The position numbers and the translations under genes were made by a program. A stretch of DNA of 64,000 bases, taken from JBDXHU01 sp039989475 (GTDB lineage: Bacteria; Pseudomonadota; Gammaproteobacteria; Pseudomonadales; Halieaceae). The number at the start of each line of letters is the position of its first letter. Within the stretch, counting starts at the first letter, position 1. The notes under the pieces were generated by a model that worked only from the letters and a program-made list of their open reading frames with translations, did no database searches and was not told the DNA's origin. This document shows positions 42,850-51,941 of this stretch, piece by piece. Location of the stretch: positions 234,481 through 298,480 of the forward strand of contig JBDXHU010000004.1 in assembly GCA_039989475.1 (NCBI GenBank), written 5' to 3'.

Positions 42850-43656
42850 CTAGTCACCGGGGGCTTCACGCCACCCACCGTAGCCAGAAATACCCATCGG
42901 ACCGCGCGGTAGCACTACTTGTATCACCGTATCATCGGCCCGGCGTACCTCCAGGATTGCCGCATCACCCAACTCCCCCTGGTAGCTGGCACCACGCAGG
43001 TCCTCGAAGTTAAAGACCCGCATGCCGTCGTAGGACAACACCGTGTCTCCCTCCGCCAGGCCCGCCATTTCTGCAGCGGACCCCGGCAGAACTCGCCGCA
43101 CCCTGACCCGGTTAGAGCCACCGCTGGCATAGAGGTAACGATCGTAAGCGTCGTCACCCAGTTCCTGGCGCAGGCGCTCACTTGAGGTCGGCGTGCGCTC
43201 TGCTGATAAATAGCGATCCCGACGCTGCAACCACTCCTGTTTGAAGGAGTCCAGATAGAGCTCGTAGGCACGACCTTCCATCGAGGCATATTCATCTGCC
43301 GTGAGACCAGCCTCCTCCACGCGCTCACTGGACTCGGCACCTGCTTTCTGTGCGCGACGCGCCGGGGCCGATGGCTGGGCAGCTTGCTCGGGTGTCGACA
43401 GCTCGCCGGCAGGCGCCATCGCCGACGCCTCTTGCAATTGCAGCAGCTGCTGTTCCAGGTCAGCTAGCCTGGCGCTCGCCATGCGCTGCTCCCGGTCGAG
43501 CTGGATCAGTGCCTCCGGTAACTCCTGCATTTGGCTATCACTAACAGCGGGAGTAGAAACGACCGCATTGAGCTGCAATGGAAACAGCCAGCGATAAGCC
43601 GCCGGGGCCAACAGGGCTGTTGCCAGCAGCAGTATTGTTGTCGTTCTCGTTGTCAT
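42850..43656 (-). CDS. Membrane-anchored PDZ-domain protein
   Basis: 268 residues. Signal anchor at the N-terminus (TTRTTTILLLATALLAPAAY), a coiled-coil and Ala/Glu/Gln-rich middle (about 45-110), and a C-terminal PDZ domain: VRVRRVLPGSAAEMAGLAEGDTVLSYDG, with carboxylate loop LPGSAAEMAGL. No protease domain is present, so this is a PDZ adaptor or type II secretion GspC-like protein without other signatures. I chose ATG 43656; a 72-bp upstream extension adds no signal. Confidence 0.8.
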   Translation of the reverse strand: MTTRTTTILLLATALLAPAAYRWLFPLQLNAVVSTPAVSDSQMQELPEALIQLDREQRMASARLADLEQQLLQLQEASAMAPAGELSTPEQAAQPSAPARRAQKAGAESSERVEEAGLTADEYASMEGRAYELYLDSFKQEWLQRRDRYLSAERTPTSSERLRQELGDDAYDRYLYASGGSNRVRVRRVLPGSAAEMAGLAEGDTVLSYDGMRVFNFEDLRGASYQGELGDAAILEVRRADDTVIQVVLPRGPMGISGYGGWREAPGD

Positions 43657-43881
43657 AAGCAGTAGACATGTCCCAGAGCCCAGAAGTTCAATGATACAGG
43701 CATCTGGGCTATGCTCAGAAGAACCCACAAAGCAACGAACTGCAAATGAATGACATTAGCTGCAGGATCTTTGAATTCTTCACGCTTCTGGCAGGCGGCC
43801 AGGAAGAGACCCGTAAGCGGGCTTGCGATCAGCCACGCCTGCCTACAGAATCAACTGTCATTCAGCTAGCGGGTTAACAAC

Positions 43882-45069
43882 ATGATAAATTCCAGCGCCG
43901 GCGTATTGTTCACTCTCGTCGCTATTGCGGCTTTCTGGTTCTTCGTGGAGAAGCGGACAGCCTGGAGAATTTTTGATTTCCTGCCGCCGCTGCTGTTTAT
44001 CTATGCCACCCCAATTATCCTCAGTAACACCGATATTATTTTCGGCCTGGACACCAAGGTCCTGGTGAATGGCTCGCCGGTTTACACCGGCATGCGGGAA
44101 TTTGGCCTGCCCATCGCCATCAGCCTGATGTTGCTGTCAGTCAATGTACCGGCAGCGGTGCGCATCATGGGTGGCGGTGTGGCGGTGATGCTCATGGGCA
44201 CAGCCGGGGTGGTAGTAGGCGGTGTTGTCTCCTACCTGCTGGTTCACACCCACCTGCAGCCCGATGCCTGGAAGGCCGTGGGCACGCTGGCCGGCAGCTG
44301 GATTGGTGGCACCGGCAATATGGCCGCGGCCCATGTCGCCCTGGAGGGTGGGCCCGAGCACCTGGGCCTGGCGGTGCTGGCCGACAACATGGTCTATGTG
44401 GTTTGGTTACCCATATTGCTGGGGTCGCGTGCCTTCGCCGAAAAATTCAACGCCTGGGCGCGGGTGCCCGCCGACCGGATTGTCAAAATGGAACAGGCTT
44501 CGATCAGCCTGCACCGGGAAGAGCGCGCGGTGACCATGCGTGACTACCTGAACCTGGGCGTCATTGGCCTGGGCGTAACCTGGGCGTCTAACCTGGTGGC
44601 GCCATTACTGCCAGTAATCGAAAACGTGCTGTCGACTTCAACCTGGGTAATTTTGCTGGTCACGACATTCAGCCTGTTATTGTCCATCACCAATGCCCGC
44701 CACATACCGGGCTCCCAGAATATCGCCATGGCGATTATTTACGTGTTTGTGGCCGGCATGGGCGCCCGGGCTGCGCTCGATGGCTTGTCACAGGCGCCCT
44801 GGTTTGTGCTCGGTGCGTTTATCTGGATCGCCATTCACGGTGCCTTCTGCCTGGCCGGGTCGTGGCTGTTCAAGGTCGATGTGCACAGTGCGGCGATAGC
44901 CTCTGCGGCGAATATCGGCGGTGCCGCCTCGGCGCCGGTGGTCGCAGCCTATCACCGCCCCACCCTGGTACCGGTGGCAATATTGATGGCATTGATCGGT
45001 TATGCCATTGGTAATTACCTGGCGATTCTGACCGGCATAATGGCCGGGCGACTAGTGGGCGCAGGCTGA
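43882..45069 (+). CDS. DUF819 family membrane protein
   Basis: 395 residues with about ten membrane helices, matching DUF819 (YjcL-like). Typical segments are GSWIGGTGNMAAAH and, late in the protein, ANIGGAASAPVVAAYHRP, which are the repeat-related Gly-rich loops of the family. Function unknown, presumably transport; the fold suggests an inverted repeat. Confidence 0.87.
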   Translation: MINSSAGVLFTLVAIAAFWFFVEKRTAWRIFDFLPPLLFIYATPIILSNTDIIFGLDTKVLVNGSPVYTGMREFGLPIAISLMLLSVNVPAAVRIMGGGVAVMLMGTAGVVVGGVVSYLLVHTHLQPDAWKAVGTLAGSWIGGTGNMAAAHVALEGGPEHLGLAVLADNMVYVVWLPILLGSRAFAEKFNAWARVPADRIVKMEQASISLHREERAVTMRDYLNLGVIGLGVTWASNLVAPLLPVIENVLSTSTWVILLVTTFSLLLSITNARHIPGSQNIAMAIIYVFVAGMGARAALDGLSQAPWFVLGAFIWIAIHGAFCLAGSWLFKVDVHSAAIASAANIGGAASAPVVAAYHRPTLVPVAILMALIGYAIGNYLAILTGIMAGRLVGAG

Positions 45070-45135
45070 GGCAGGGTTTTGCCGGCAACGGCTATACTTA
45101 ATGCACTTCAGGTCTGAGCAGGCGAGGGTGCAGCG

Positions 45136-45837
45136 ATGAATGACAAGGCCGCGGTAGACCGCGCGCAGTGGCTGCAGGCTCGTATGGCGCTGCTCGAACT
45201 CGAAAAAGCCCATGCCCGCGCCGGCGACGAACTGGCGGCGCAACGCCGGGCGCTGCCAAAACTGCAACTGCAGCAGGACTACATTTTTGCCGGAGCCGCG
45301 GGCCCTGTCAGCCTGGGCGACCTGTTCGACGGGCGCAGTCAACTGATTATCCAGCACTTCATGTTTGGGCCCGACTGGGAGCAGGGCTGCCCCAGCTGTT
45401 CATTCTGGGCGGATGCTTATGACCGGATGATTCCGCACCTCAAGCAGCGCGATGTGAGCTTCGCCGTGGTATCGCGAGGCCCACTGGACAAGATGCTGGC
45501 TTACCAACAGCGCATGGGCTGGACCTTCAACTGGCTGTCGTCACTGGACAACAGCTTCAATTTCGATTTTGGGGTCAGTGCCACCGAGCAGGAGCTGAGC
45601 GAGGGCAGCATGCACTACAACTACCAGGAGATGAGCCCACGCGGCAGCGAGTACCATGGCACCAGTGTATTTAGCCGGGACGAGCAGGGCTCGATATACC
45701 ACACTTATTCAACCTATGGTCGCGGCGTCGATGCCATGAACGCTGCCTACGCTTTCCTGGATCTCACCCCCCGTGGACGCGACGAGGCAGGACTCCCCTT
45801 CTCCATGGCCTGGGTAAAGCGTCGCGACGAGTATTAG
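45136..45837 (+). CDS. DUF899 thioredoxin-like protein
   Basis: 233 residues. Matches DUF899: FMFGPDWEQGCPSCSFWADAYD, carrying the CPSC motif; FAVVSRGPLDKMLAYQQRMGW; and HTYSTYGRGVDAMNAAYAFLDLTPRGRDE. A thioredoxin fold with a redox-type CxxC; substrate unknown. No signal peptide, so cytoplasmic. Confidence 0.88.
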   Translation: MNDKAAVDRAQWLQARMALLELEKAHARAGDELAAQRRALPKLQLQQDYIFAGAAGPVSLGDLFDGRSQLIIQHFMFGPDWEQGCPSCSFWADAYDRMIPHLKQRDVSFAVVSRGPLDKMLAYQQRMGWTFNWLSSLDNSFNFDFGVSATEQELSEGSMHYNYQEMSPRGSEYHGTSVFSRDEQGSIYHTYSTYGRGVDAMNAAYAFLDLTPRGRDEAGLPFSMAWVKRRDEY

Positions 45838-45908
45838 CCCGTATACCTCGCCGGGGTCGGTTGCTATGATTCGCGTTCAACCGGACCGCAGGCAAATAAG
45901 GATAAATA

Positions 45909-47237
45909 ATGCTGCAGGACCAGGACAGGGATGCAACATCGCAAGCCTCTGATCAGGCACAGGTAGAAAACCCCTACCAATCCAGGAAAAAAGCCTATTA
46001 TGCGCTGGTCGTACTGACCATCGTTTACAGCTTTAACTTCATCGATCGGCAGTTACTGGCAATTCTGCAGGAGGCGATCAAAGCCGACCTGGGCTTGTCC
46101 GACAGTCAACTGGGGCTGCTAACTGGATTCGCCTTTGCCGCCTTTTACGTGGTGGCGGGTATTCCTATCGCCCGCTGGGCTGACCGGGCCAATCGACGCG
46201 ATATTGTGGCACTGTCACTGTTTATCTGGAGCTTCATGACCGCGATCAGCGGCCTGGTTAACAATTACCTGCAGTTACTATTGGCACGTATCGGTGTGGG
46301 TATCGGCGAAGCCGGCGGCAGCCCACCGTCGCACTCCATAATTTCCGACATCTTTCCTCCCACCGAGCGAGCCAGCGCCATCGGCTTCTATTCAATGGGT
46401 GTCAGCGTCGGCATTCTCTTCGGCTTCCTGGCCGGTGGCTGGCTGAACGAATTCTTCGGCTGGCGCGTGGCCTTCATGGTCGTCGGCGCACCGGGAATTC
46501 TGCTGGCGATCGTGGTGCGTATGACTGTTGCAGAACCGATTCGGGGTCTCTCCGAAAAGCGTGAGGTCAGCGCTGCACCGGTGCCGCTAATGCAGGTCGT
46601 GGGCGTGCTGTGGAGCCGTCTTTCGTTTCGGCATATGGCCATGGGCGCCGCACTCAACGCCTTTTGCGGCTACAGCATCAGCAATTGGACGGCCTCCTTC
46701 ATGATCCGTTCACACGGCATGTCGACGGGCGAACTGGGTACCTGGTTGTCCATGACCATCGGCCTGGGTGGCGCCGTCGGTGTATTCTGCGGCGGCCTGC
46801 TGGCTGATCGCCTGGCGCCGCGCGACAAGCGCTGGTACACCTGGCTGCCGGCTCTGACCGGTATTATCTGCGTGCCCTTCATGGCCATGGTCTATGTGGT
46901 ATCCAATCCCTACGCCGCATTACTGCTGGGCGTAGTCCCCGGCATTCTGTTCAATGTTTACCTGGGCAATACCATTGCTACCACTCACAGCCTGGTGGGA
47001 CTGCGCATGCGTGCCCTGTCCTCGGCTATCCTGTTCCTGATACTCAATATTATCGGGCTGGGCCTGGGACCCTGGAGTATCGGCATGCTCAGTGACTACA
47101 TGGCGCCCAGCCTCGGCGATGAGTCGCTGCGCTACGCCATGCTCTACGTGCTGCCGGCCGTGATGTTCTGGTCGGTTTGCCACTTCTACCTGGCCGCCCG
47201 TACCTTACGCGAAGACCTGGCAGCCGCACCGGATTGA
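45909..47237 (+). CDS. MFS transporter, spinster-like
   Basis: 442 residues with twelve membrane helices. N-terminal FIDRQLLAILQEAIKADLGLSDSQLGLLTG and GIPIARWADRANRRDIVALSL match the Spns-like MFS subgroup, with the family's GRADR-like loop. Substrate not predictable. Confidence 0.87.
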   Translation: MLQDQDRDATSQASDQAQVENPYQSRKKAYYALVVLTIVYSFNFIDRQLLAILQEAIKADLGLSDSQLGLLTGFAFAAFYVVAGIPIARWADRANRRDIVALSLFIWSFMTAISGLVNNYLQLLLARIGVGIGEAGGSPPSHSIISDIFPPTERASAIGFYSMGVSVGILFGFLAGGWLNEFFGWRVAFMVVGAPGILLAIVVRMTVAEPIRGLSEKREVSAAPVPLMQVVGVLWSRLSFRHMAMGAALNAFCGYSISNWTASFMIRSHGMSTGELGTWLSMTIGLGGAVGVFCGGLLADRLAPRDKRWYTWLPALTGIICVPFMAMVYVVSNPYAALLLGVVPGILFNVYLGNTIATTHSLVGLRMRALSSAILFLILNIIGLGLGPWSIGMLSDYMAPSLGDESLRYAMLYVLPAVMFWSVCHFYLAARTLREDLAAAPD

Positions 47238-47387
47238 GCCCGGGCTCGCACCGGGCCCTGGAGAATATCGAGTGTTCTTGCGCCAGCGCAAGACCCGCTA
47301 TGGGCGACCTATGGCATCATATTTATCCTGAACCGAGTGGCAGGCAGCTGCCTGTTCCCTGTTTAATCAGCGCAAAGGAGTAAGGTC

Positions 47388-47660
47388 ATGGGCATAACTG
47401 ACTTGTTGAAGGAAAAAGTCGAAAAACAACTGGCCGCAGTGAATGAGCAGCTGGAAGCCGCAGAAGCAGAGGCCAAGGCCAAGAAGGCCCAGGCCGAAGC
47501 GGACGTTGCCGGCGCCGAGTTGGAGCAGGAGTTGCTGGGGAAGGTCAACGAGCTCAAGGACAAGCTCATCGAGGGCCAGGCATTCCTCGAGGAGCTGGCC
47601 AATGCCGGTGACGAAAAGGCGGACCAGCTCAAGGCCAGGATCGCCAGCTTCTTCGATTGA
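47388..47660 (+). CDS. Small coiled-coil protein
   Basis: 90 residues, almost entirely a charged heptad-like helix (VEKQLAAVNEQLEAAEAEAKAKKAQAEADVAG...), acidic, with no signal or membrane segment. Start ATG 47388 has AGGAG upstream. Function unknown; the composition resembles structural or granule-associated proteins. Confidence 0.68.
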   Translation: MGITDLLKEKVEKQLAAVNEQLEAAEAEAKAKKAQAEADVAGAELEQELLGKVNELKDKLIEGQAFLEELANAGDEKADQLKARIASFFD

Positions 47661-47726
47661 GCCGGCTTGCCAGCCATACAACACTGGACTAGGTTTAAGC
47701 TAAAGCTGACAGACCCGGTAGCGACA

Positions 47727-48011
47727 ATGGCGAGACCCGACCAGGAAGATATTGAAGACGGCACGATTGCGGTCATGCTGGAACGATCCAGGCGTCGCAT
47801 TCCCAACCTGCTCGCCATCAAGGAACAACTTGCTGCCGGGGGCACATTGGGTGAGCTGGAAATCGCACACCTGGAAGAGATCTTCGAAGGCGCCAACCGG
47901 ATTCTGGCTATTGTGGAGCAGCACCCGGAACTGCAGGAGATTTCTGCCAAGATCATCAATCTCTATACAGAGATAATGGATATGGCGGTGGCAAATGCGG
48001 AAAAGGGCTAG
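47727..48011 (+). CDS. Hypothetical protein, 94 residues
   Basis: A helical, acidic cytoplasmic protein (MARPDQEDIEDGTIAVML..., LEIAHLEEIFEGANRILAIVEQHPELQEI). No recognised domain. It follows the coiled-coil gene by 66 bp and may share its transcript. I chose ATG 47727 over an upstream in-frame start at 47667. Confidence 0.6.
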   Translation: MARPDQEDIEDGTIAVMLERSRRRIPNLLAIKEQLAAGGTLGELEIAHLEEIFEGANRILAIVEQHPELQEISAKIINLYTEIMDMAVANAEKG

Positions 48012-48037
48012 CTCAAGCCCTGGCACCACGCTGACGG

Positions 48038-48059
48038 CAACTCACCTCATATTGAGTTG
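48038..48059. terminator. Hairpin between the 47727 gene and the DUF1538 gene
   Basis: CAACTCA and TGAGTTG form a 7-bp stem with an eight-base loop. No T-run follows, so it is a weak terminator at best and could equally be an operator for the next gene. Confidence 0.3.
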
Positions 48060-48125
48060 GAACAACATTAACCCAGGGCATATTTGCTAGGCTTAGAGAG
48101 TGTAAGCAAGGAATCTATACCCGTC

Positions 48126-49901
48126 ATGCCGGGCAATAACAAAATACGCTTTGGTGCCCTGGTCCGTGAGATTTCCCTGAACCAGCGTGAGCTGAGTTAC
48201 AGTGAACTGACCCCGGATGTCGTCAGGGATGCCGGTGATAATGACCTCCCCTGGCAACCATCGAAGCTAAAACTCCGATCCATCGACGTCTACCGCCTGG
48301 TTGAGCCCTATGTGGCAGTCAGGCTATTGGATCAAGTCCGGTCCGTGGTGCCGCTGGCGCTCTACCTGGTGGCATTCCAGCTGTTCATCCTGCGGCAGAA
48401 TGTTGTGGATGCCTGGATTATTACCGGCGGCATGATATCGGTGATTGTCGGCCTGATGTTTTTCATGGAAGGCCTCAAGGTGGGATTGATGCCTTTCGGG
48501 GAAATGATCGGCACCATACTGCCATCGAAGTCCAGGCTACCTGTGGTGCTGTTGATCGCCTTCTTGCTGGGTATCGGGGTCACCTTCGCAGAGCCGGCCA
48601 TTGGCGCATTGAAGGCGGCGGGGGCTATCGTAGACGTGGAAAACGCGCCGTACCTGTATGCCTTGCTGAACAACTGGGCCACCGCGCTAATACTGTCAGT
48701 AGGCGCCGGAGTGGGCCTGGCGGCGGTCATTGGGACCTTGCGGTTTCTCTACGGCTGGAGCCTGAAGCCCCTGATCTACCTGACGCTAATTCCGACCCTG
48801 GGCTTGACCCTGTACGTTATGGGAGACACCGAGCTTAGAAAAATGCTCGGCCTGGCCTGGGACAGCGGTGCAGTAACGACGGGGCCGGTGACGGTGCCGC
48901 TGGTGCTCTCCCTGGGAATTGGCATCGCCAGTGCCGCCGGTAAGGGTCGCTCTTCCCTGTCGGGCTTCGGCATCGTGACCCTGGCCTCCCTGTTTCCAAT
49001 AATCGCCGTGATGCTATTGGCGCTCTATGTCGCTTCGGTGGAATCACCGGAGATGATTATCGAGGCTGCAGCGCTGGCACAGGCAGCTGCCGCTACCCAC
49101 TGGTACGAGAGAACGCCGTATCTGGAAATCATCGGCGGTGCGCGGGCGATTCTTCCATTGGTTATTTTCCTGGTTGTGATCTTGAGGCTGGTACTGGGGG
49201 AGCGCCTGCGGAACCGCAAAATGATCATCTATGGCATTACCCTGTGCGTCGCCGGCATGATCATTTTCAACCTGGGCCTGAGCTATGGCCTGACCCGGCT
49301 GGGCGGCCAGTCGGGGGGATTGGTGCCGGGGGCATTTACCGAAGTGGACCTGGTACGCGACTCCCCACTCTATGTCTTCGCCCTGGGCTTGTCGATTGCC
49401 GTGCTGTTCGCCTGGGTACTGGGATTTGGCGCCACCCTGGCAGAACCCGCACTCAATGCCCTGGGCATGACGGTTGAAAACCTGACCAACGGCGCCTTCA
49501 GAAAATCACTGCTGATGTACGCGGTGTCTTTTGGCGTCGGCTGTGGCATTGCCGTGGGGACCCTCAAGATCGTTTACGCCATACCGATCGCCTGGCTGAT
49601 TGTGCCCGGCTACGCAATTGCGGTGGTCTTGACCTGGCTCTCCTCGGAGGAGTTCGTCAATATCGCCTGGGACAGCGCTGGCGTCACCACCGGCCCCATC
49701 ACGGTGCCACTGGTACTGACTATGGGCCTGGGTTTCGGAGACGCCGTTGGCGCCATCGAGGGTTTCGGGATCTTGTCCATGGCCTCCATTGGACCCATTA
49801 TCGCGGTGATGACGACCGGCCTGTGGGTGCGCTGGAGTGTAAACCGACGGCACCGTTCGGAAGACCAATTGATTGATACCACAGAGGCGACTACGACATG
49901 A
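48126..49901 (+). CDS. DUF1538 transporter (two DUF1538 domains in one chain)
   Basis: 591 residues, with a soluble N-terminus of about 75 residues, then about 12 membrane helices arranged as two DUF1538 units. Both contain a helix with GIGVTFAEPAIGALKAAG or GFGATLAEPALNALGMT, and both a Gly/Thr loop (WDSGAVTTGPVTVPLVL and WDSAGVTTGPITVPLVL). DUF1538 proteins (UmpA/UmpB) have been reported as Na+/H+ antiporters, usually as two chains; here they are fused. I chose ATG 48126. Overlaps the first PII gene by four bases. Confidence 0.85.
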   Translation: MPGNNKIRFGALVREISLNQRELSYSELTPDVVRDAGDNDLPWQPSKLKLRSIDVYRLVEPYVAVRLLDQVRSVVPLALYLVAFQLFILRQNVVDAWIITGGMISVIVGLMFFMEGLKVGLMPFGEMIGTILPSKSRLPVVLLIAFLLGIGVTFAEPAIGALKAAGAIVDVENAPYLYALLNNWATALILSVGAGVGLAAVIGTLRFLYGWSLKPLIYLTLIPTLGLTLYVMGDTELRKMLGLAWDSGAVTTGPVTVPLVLSLGIGIASAAGKGRSSLSGFGIVTLASLFPIIAVMLLALYVASVESPEMIIEAAALAQAAAATHWYERTPYLEIIGGARAILPLVIFLVVILRLVLGERLRNRKMIIYGITLCVAGMIIFNLGLSYGLTRLGGQSGGLVPGAFTEVDLVRDSPLYVFALGLSIAVLFAWVLGFGATLAEPALNALGMTVENLTNGAFRKSLLMYAVSFGVGCGIAVGTLKIVYAIPIAWLIVPGYAIAVVLTWLSSEEFVNIAWDSAGVTTGPITVPLVLTMGLGFGDAVGAIEGFGILSMASIGPIIAVMTTGLWVRWSVNRRHRSEDQLIDTTEATTT

Positions 49902-50266
49902 GCGTGCATGACATTACCGTACTGACCGACGTCGCACTTATCACCTGTATTGTGCAACGCGGCAACGCCGACAAGATCGTGACCGCGGCGCAGCAAGCTG
50001 GCAGCCAGGGCGCAACCGTTTACTACGCGCGGGGTGCGGGAGTTCGGGAGCGGCTGGGGGTGCTCGGTGTCGCCGTGGAAGTGGAAAAAGAGGTGATCAC
50101 AATTGTGGTCTCCACCGACCAGGTCGACCGGGTGTTCGAGAAAATGTACATCGCCGGCAAGCTGGACACGCCGGGTATGGGCTTCATGTATGTTACCCCG
50201 CTGGAGAAGGCGGCGACCTATATCCCCCGGGAGATTGCCGATAAATTACTACAGCGTGACGCCTGA
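49898..50266 (+). CDS. PII-like regulator, first of pair
   Basis: 122 residues with the PII fold pattern: ALITCIVQRGNADKIVTAAQQAGSQGATVYYARGAG, then GVAVEVEKEVITIVVSTDQVDRVFEKMYIAGKL. The T-loop is shorter than in GlnB and the uridylylation Tyr context is not present. The overlapping ATGA junction with the DUF1538 gene indicates that it regulates that transporter in response to a bound small molecule. Confidence 0.85.
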   Translation: MSVHDITVLTDVALITCIVQRGNADKIVTAAQQAGSQGATVYYARGAGVRERLGVLGVAVEVEKEVITIVVSTDQVDRVFEKMYIAGKLDTPGMGFMYVTPLEKAATYIPREIADKLLQRDA

Positions 50267-50284
50267 TAAAGAGAGCACAGCGCC

Positions 50285-50632
50285 ATGAGCGAATTGAGTT
50301 CAAGAACTGACAAACTGATTACCTGCATCCTCCCCAAGGGTGTAGCCCAGCAGATGCTGGAGAAGCTCAAGCAGGAACGGGGCATCACTCGCGTCAATAT
50401 CAATTCGGCCCGGGGCTCAGGCAAAATCACCCCGCTGGCCTACCGCGGGCTGGGCGGACAAACCGAGAAAGAGATACTGAACGTTGCCGTAGCCGGTGAG
50501 CAAGCCGACGAGCTATTCGCCTACATCTACGTTGAAGCGGAAATCAATCGGCCCCATGGCGGCTTGATGTACCTGAGCCAACTCTCATTCGCCACACCAT
50601 TTATTCTGCCCGACCTGCCGGAAGAGGATTGA
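50285..50632 (+). CDS. PII-like regulator, second of pair
   Basis: 115 residues with the same fold: KLITCILPKGVAQQMLEKLKQERGITRVNINSARGSG and EKEILNVAVAGEQADELFAYIYVEAEI. Diverged from its neighbour in the T-loop region. Two PII-like genes after one two-unit transporter suggest one regulator for each half, or a mixed trimer. Confidence 0.83.
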   Translation: MSELSSRTDKLITCILPKGVAQQMLEKLKQERGITRVNINSARGSGKITPLAYRGLGGQTEKEILNVAVAGEQADELFAYIYVEAEINRPHGGLMYLSQLSFATPFILPDLPEED

Positions 50633-50636
50633 ACCG

Positions 50637-51938
50637 CTAGACCAGGCCGCCGACCGGCTTTGCTTCAATGGGGTCGGGCTTTTCGAGTCCATGACCTTCG
50701 GGCCCGCGCTCCCGTCGCCATAGCGCGAGGGAAAACACACAGGCCAGTACCGCGAGCACCGCAAAAAAGGTCAGCATCGGCGCGTACCCTGCTGGATTGG
50801 CAGCGCCTGCATCGTTTATGTCATTGAGCCAGCCGGCAAATATGTTGGCGGCGGCCATGCCCAGGTTCTGCAACATAAACAAGAGGCCGTAGGCGGTACC
50901 CAGCCGCTCCGCTGCAACCAGCTTGACTACCGAGGGCCACAGCACCGCCGGGATGAGAGAAAAGCTGATGCCCAGCAACACCGTCGATACCCATAGGCCC
51001 CAACTACTGATGCCAAGCCCAACAAACGACAATGGCAGCAGCAAAGAGCCGAACACCATCATGGTGGCACGGTGCCCGTAGCGGTCCGAGATCCATCCGA
51101 ACAGGGGTGTCGCAAACACAGCGGCCAGGAATACGTAGCTGTTAATGGTGGCTGCCGATGCCAGCTCGAGATCATGGGCGTGCTGAAAATACTTTATGGC
51201 AAAGGTGCTGCGGAAGGGAAAAATGACTGCGTAGAACAGTACCGTCAGTCCCAGGATGTACCAAAACGATCGATTGAAAAGGAGAACGTCACGCCACTGC
51301 ACGCGTTGGGTATCATCCGCGGTCTGCGGCAATGGCGGCGCATAAACCTTATCGACGTACCAGTAGATAACGGCCGCCAGCAAGCTTACTGCGGCCAGCA
51401 CGGCAGCGATTATCAGCGGCGCCTGCCAGCCCTGATCATATGCCGCACTGGCCCACACCGGAGAAACATCGGCGACATAGGAACCCAGTCGCGCCACACT
51501 CAGGCTGAGCGCCATCGCAAACGCAACCCCGGCCCGCGAAAACCACAAGCCGATAGCGACAGTCGCGGCGACCAGCATAGTCTCGGCGCCAATGCCAAAC
51601 AGGAAGCGACCGCTTACCATGGTATTGAAATCACCACTGGCGGCGGTGAGTATGGCTCCTGCCAGGCAGATAGCGGTGGTTATCACGGTGATGCGTGCGG
51701 CGCCAAAACGGTCGACGATAATCCCACCAACAAGCACCAGGAAAATATTCGGCACGCTGTAGATAGCATTCAGCCAGCCGATCTGGATGTCACTGAAACC
51801 GAGCTCTCGCTCCAGCTGCTCCGCCACCGGACCGACGGCGTCGTAGACGTAGTAATTGCCAAACATCACCAGGCTCAACAAGCCCAGCACCAACCAGCGT
51901 ATCCTGTCGTAATCGCTGTGGCTGTGGGAAGCATTCAT
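50637..51938 (-). CDS. MFS transporter
   Basis: 433 residues with twelve membrane helices; GGIIVDRFGAARITVI is the usual loop 2-3 motif and GWISDRYGHRATMMV the loop 8-9 motif. Substrate unknown. The start lies four bases downstream of the transglycosylase gene's stop on the same strand. Confidence 0.87.
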   Translation of the reverse strand: MNASHSHSDYDRIRWLVLGLLSLVMFGNYYVYDAVGPVAEQLERELGFSDIQIGWLNAIYSVPNIFLVLVGGIIVDRFGAARITVITTAICLAGAILTAASGDFNTMVSGRFLFGIGAETMLVAATVAIGLWFSRAGVAFAMALSLSVARLGSYVADVSPVWASAAYDQGWQAPLIIAAVLAAVSLLAAVIYWYVDKVYAPPLPQTADDTQRVQWRDVLLFNRSFWYILGLTVLFYAVIFPFRSTFAIKYFQHAHDLELASAATINSYVFLAAVFATPLFGWISDRYGHRATMMVFGSLLLPLSFVGLGISSWGLWVSTVLLGISFSLIPAVLWPSVVKLVAAERLGTAYGLLFMLQNLGMAAANIFAGWLNDINDAGAANPAGYAPMLTFFAVLAVLACVFSLALWRRERGPEGHGLEKPDPIEAKPVGGLV

Positions 51939-51941
51939 AGG

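Noticed and set aside
43746..43877. 43-codon open frame before the DUF819 gene
   Set aside because: It ends five bases before the next ATG, like a leader peptide, but has no ribosome-binding site and no conservation can be judged.
47239..47256. GCCCGG/CCGGGC stem after the spinster-like MFS gene as a terminator
   Set aside because: Stem is only six pairs and no T-run follows.
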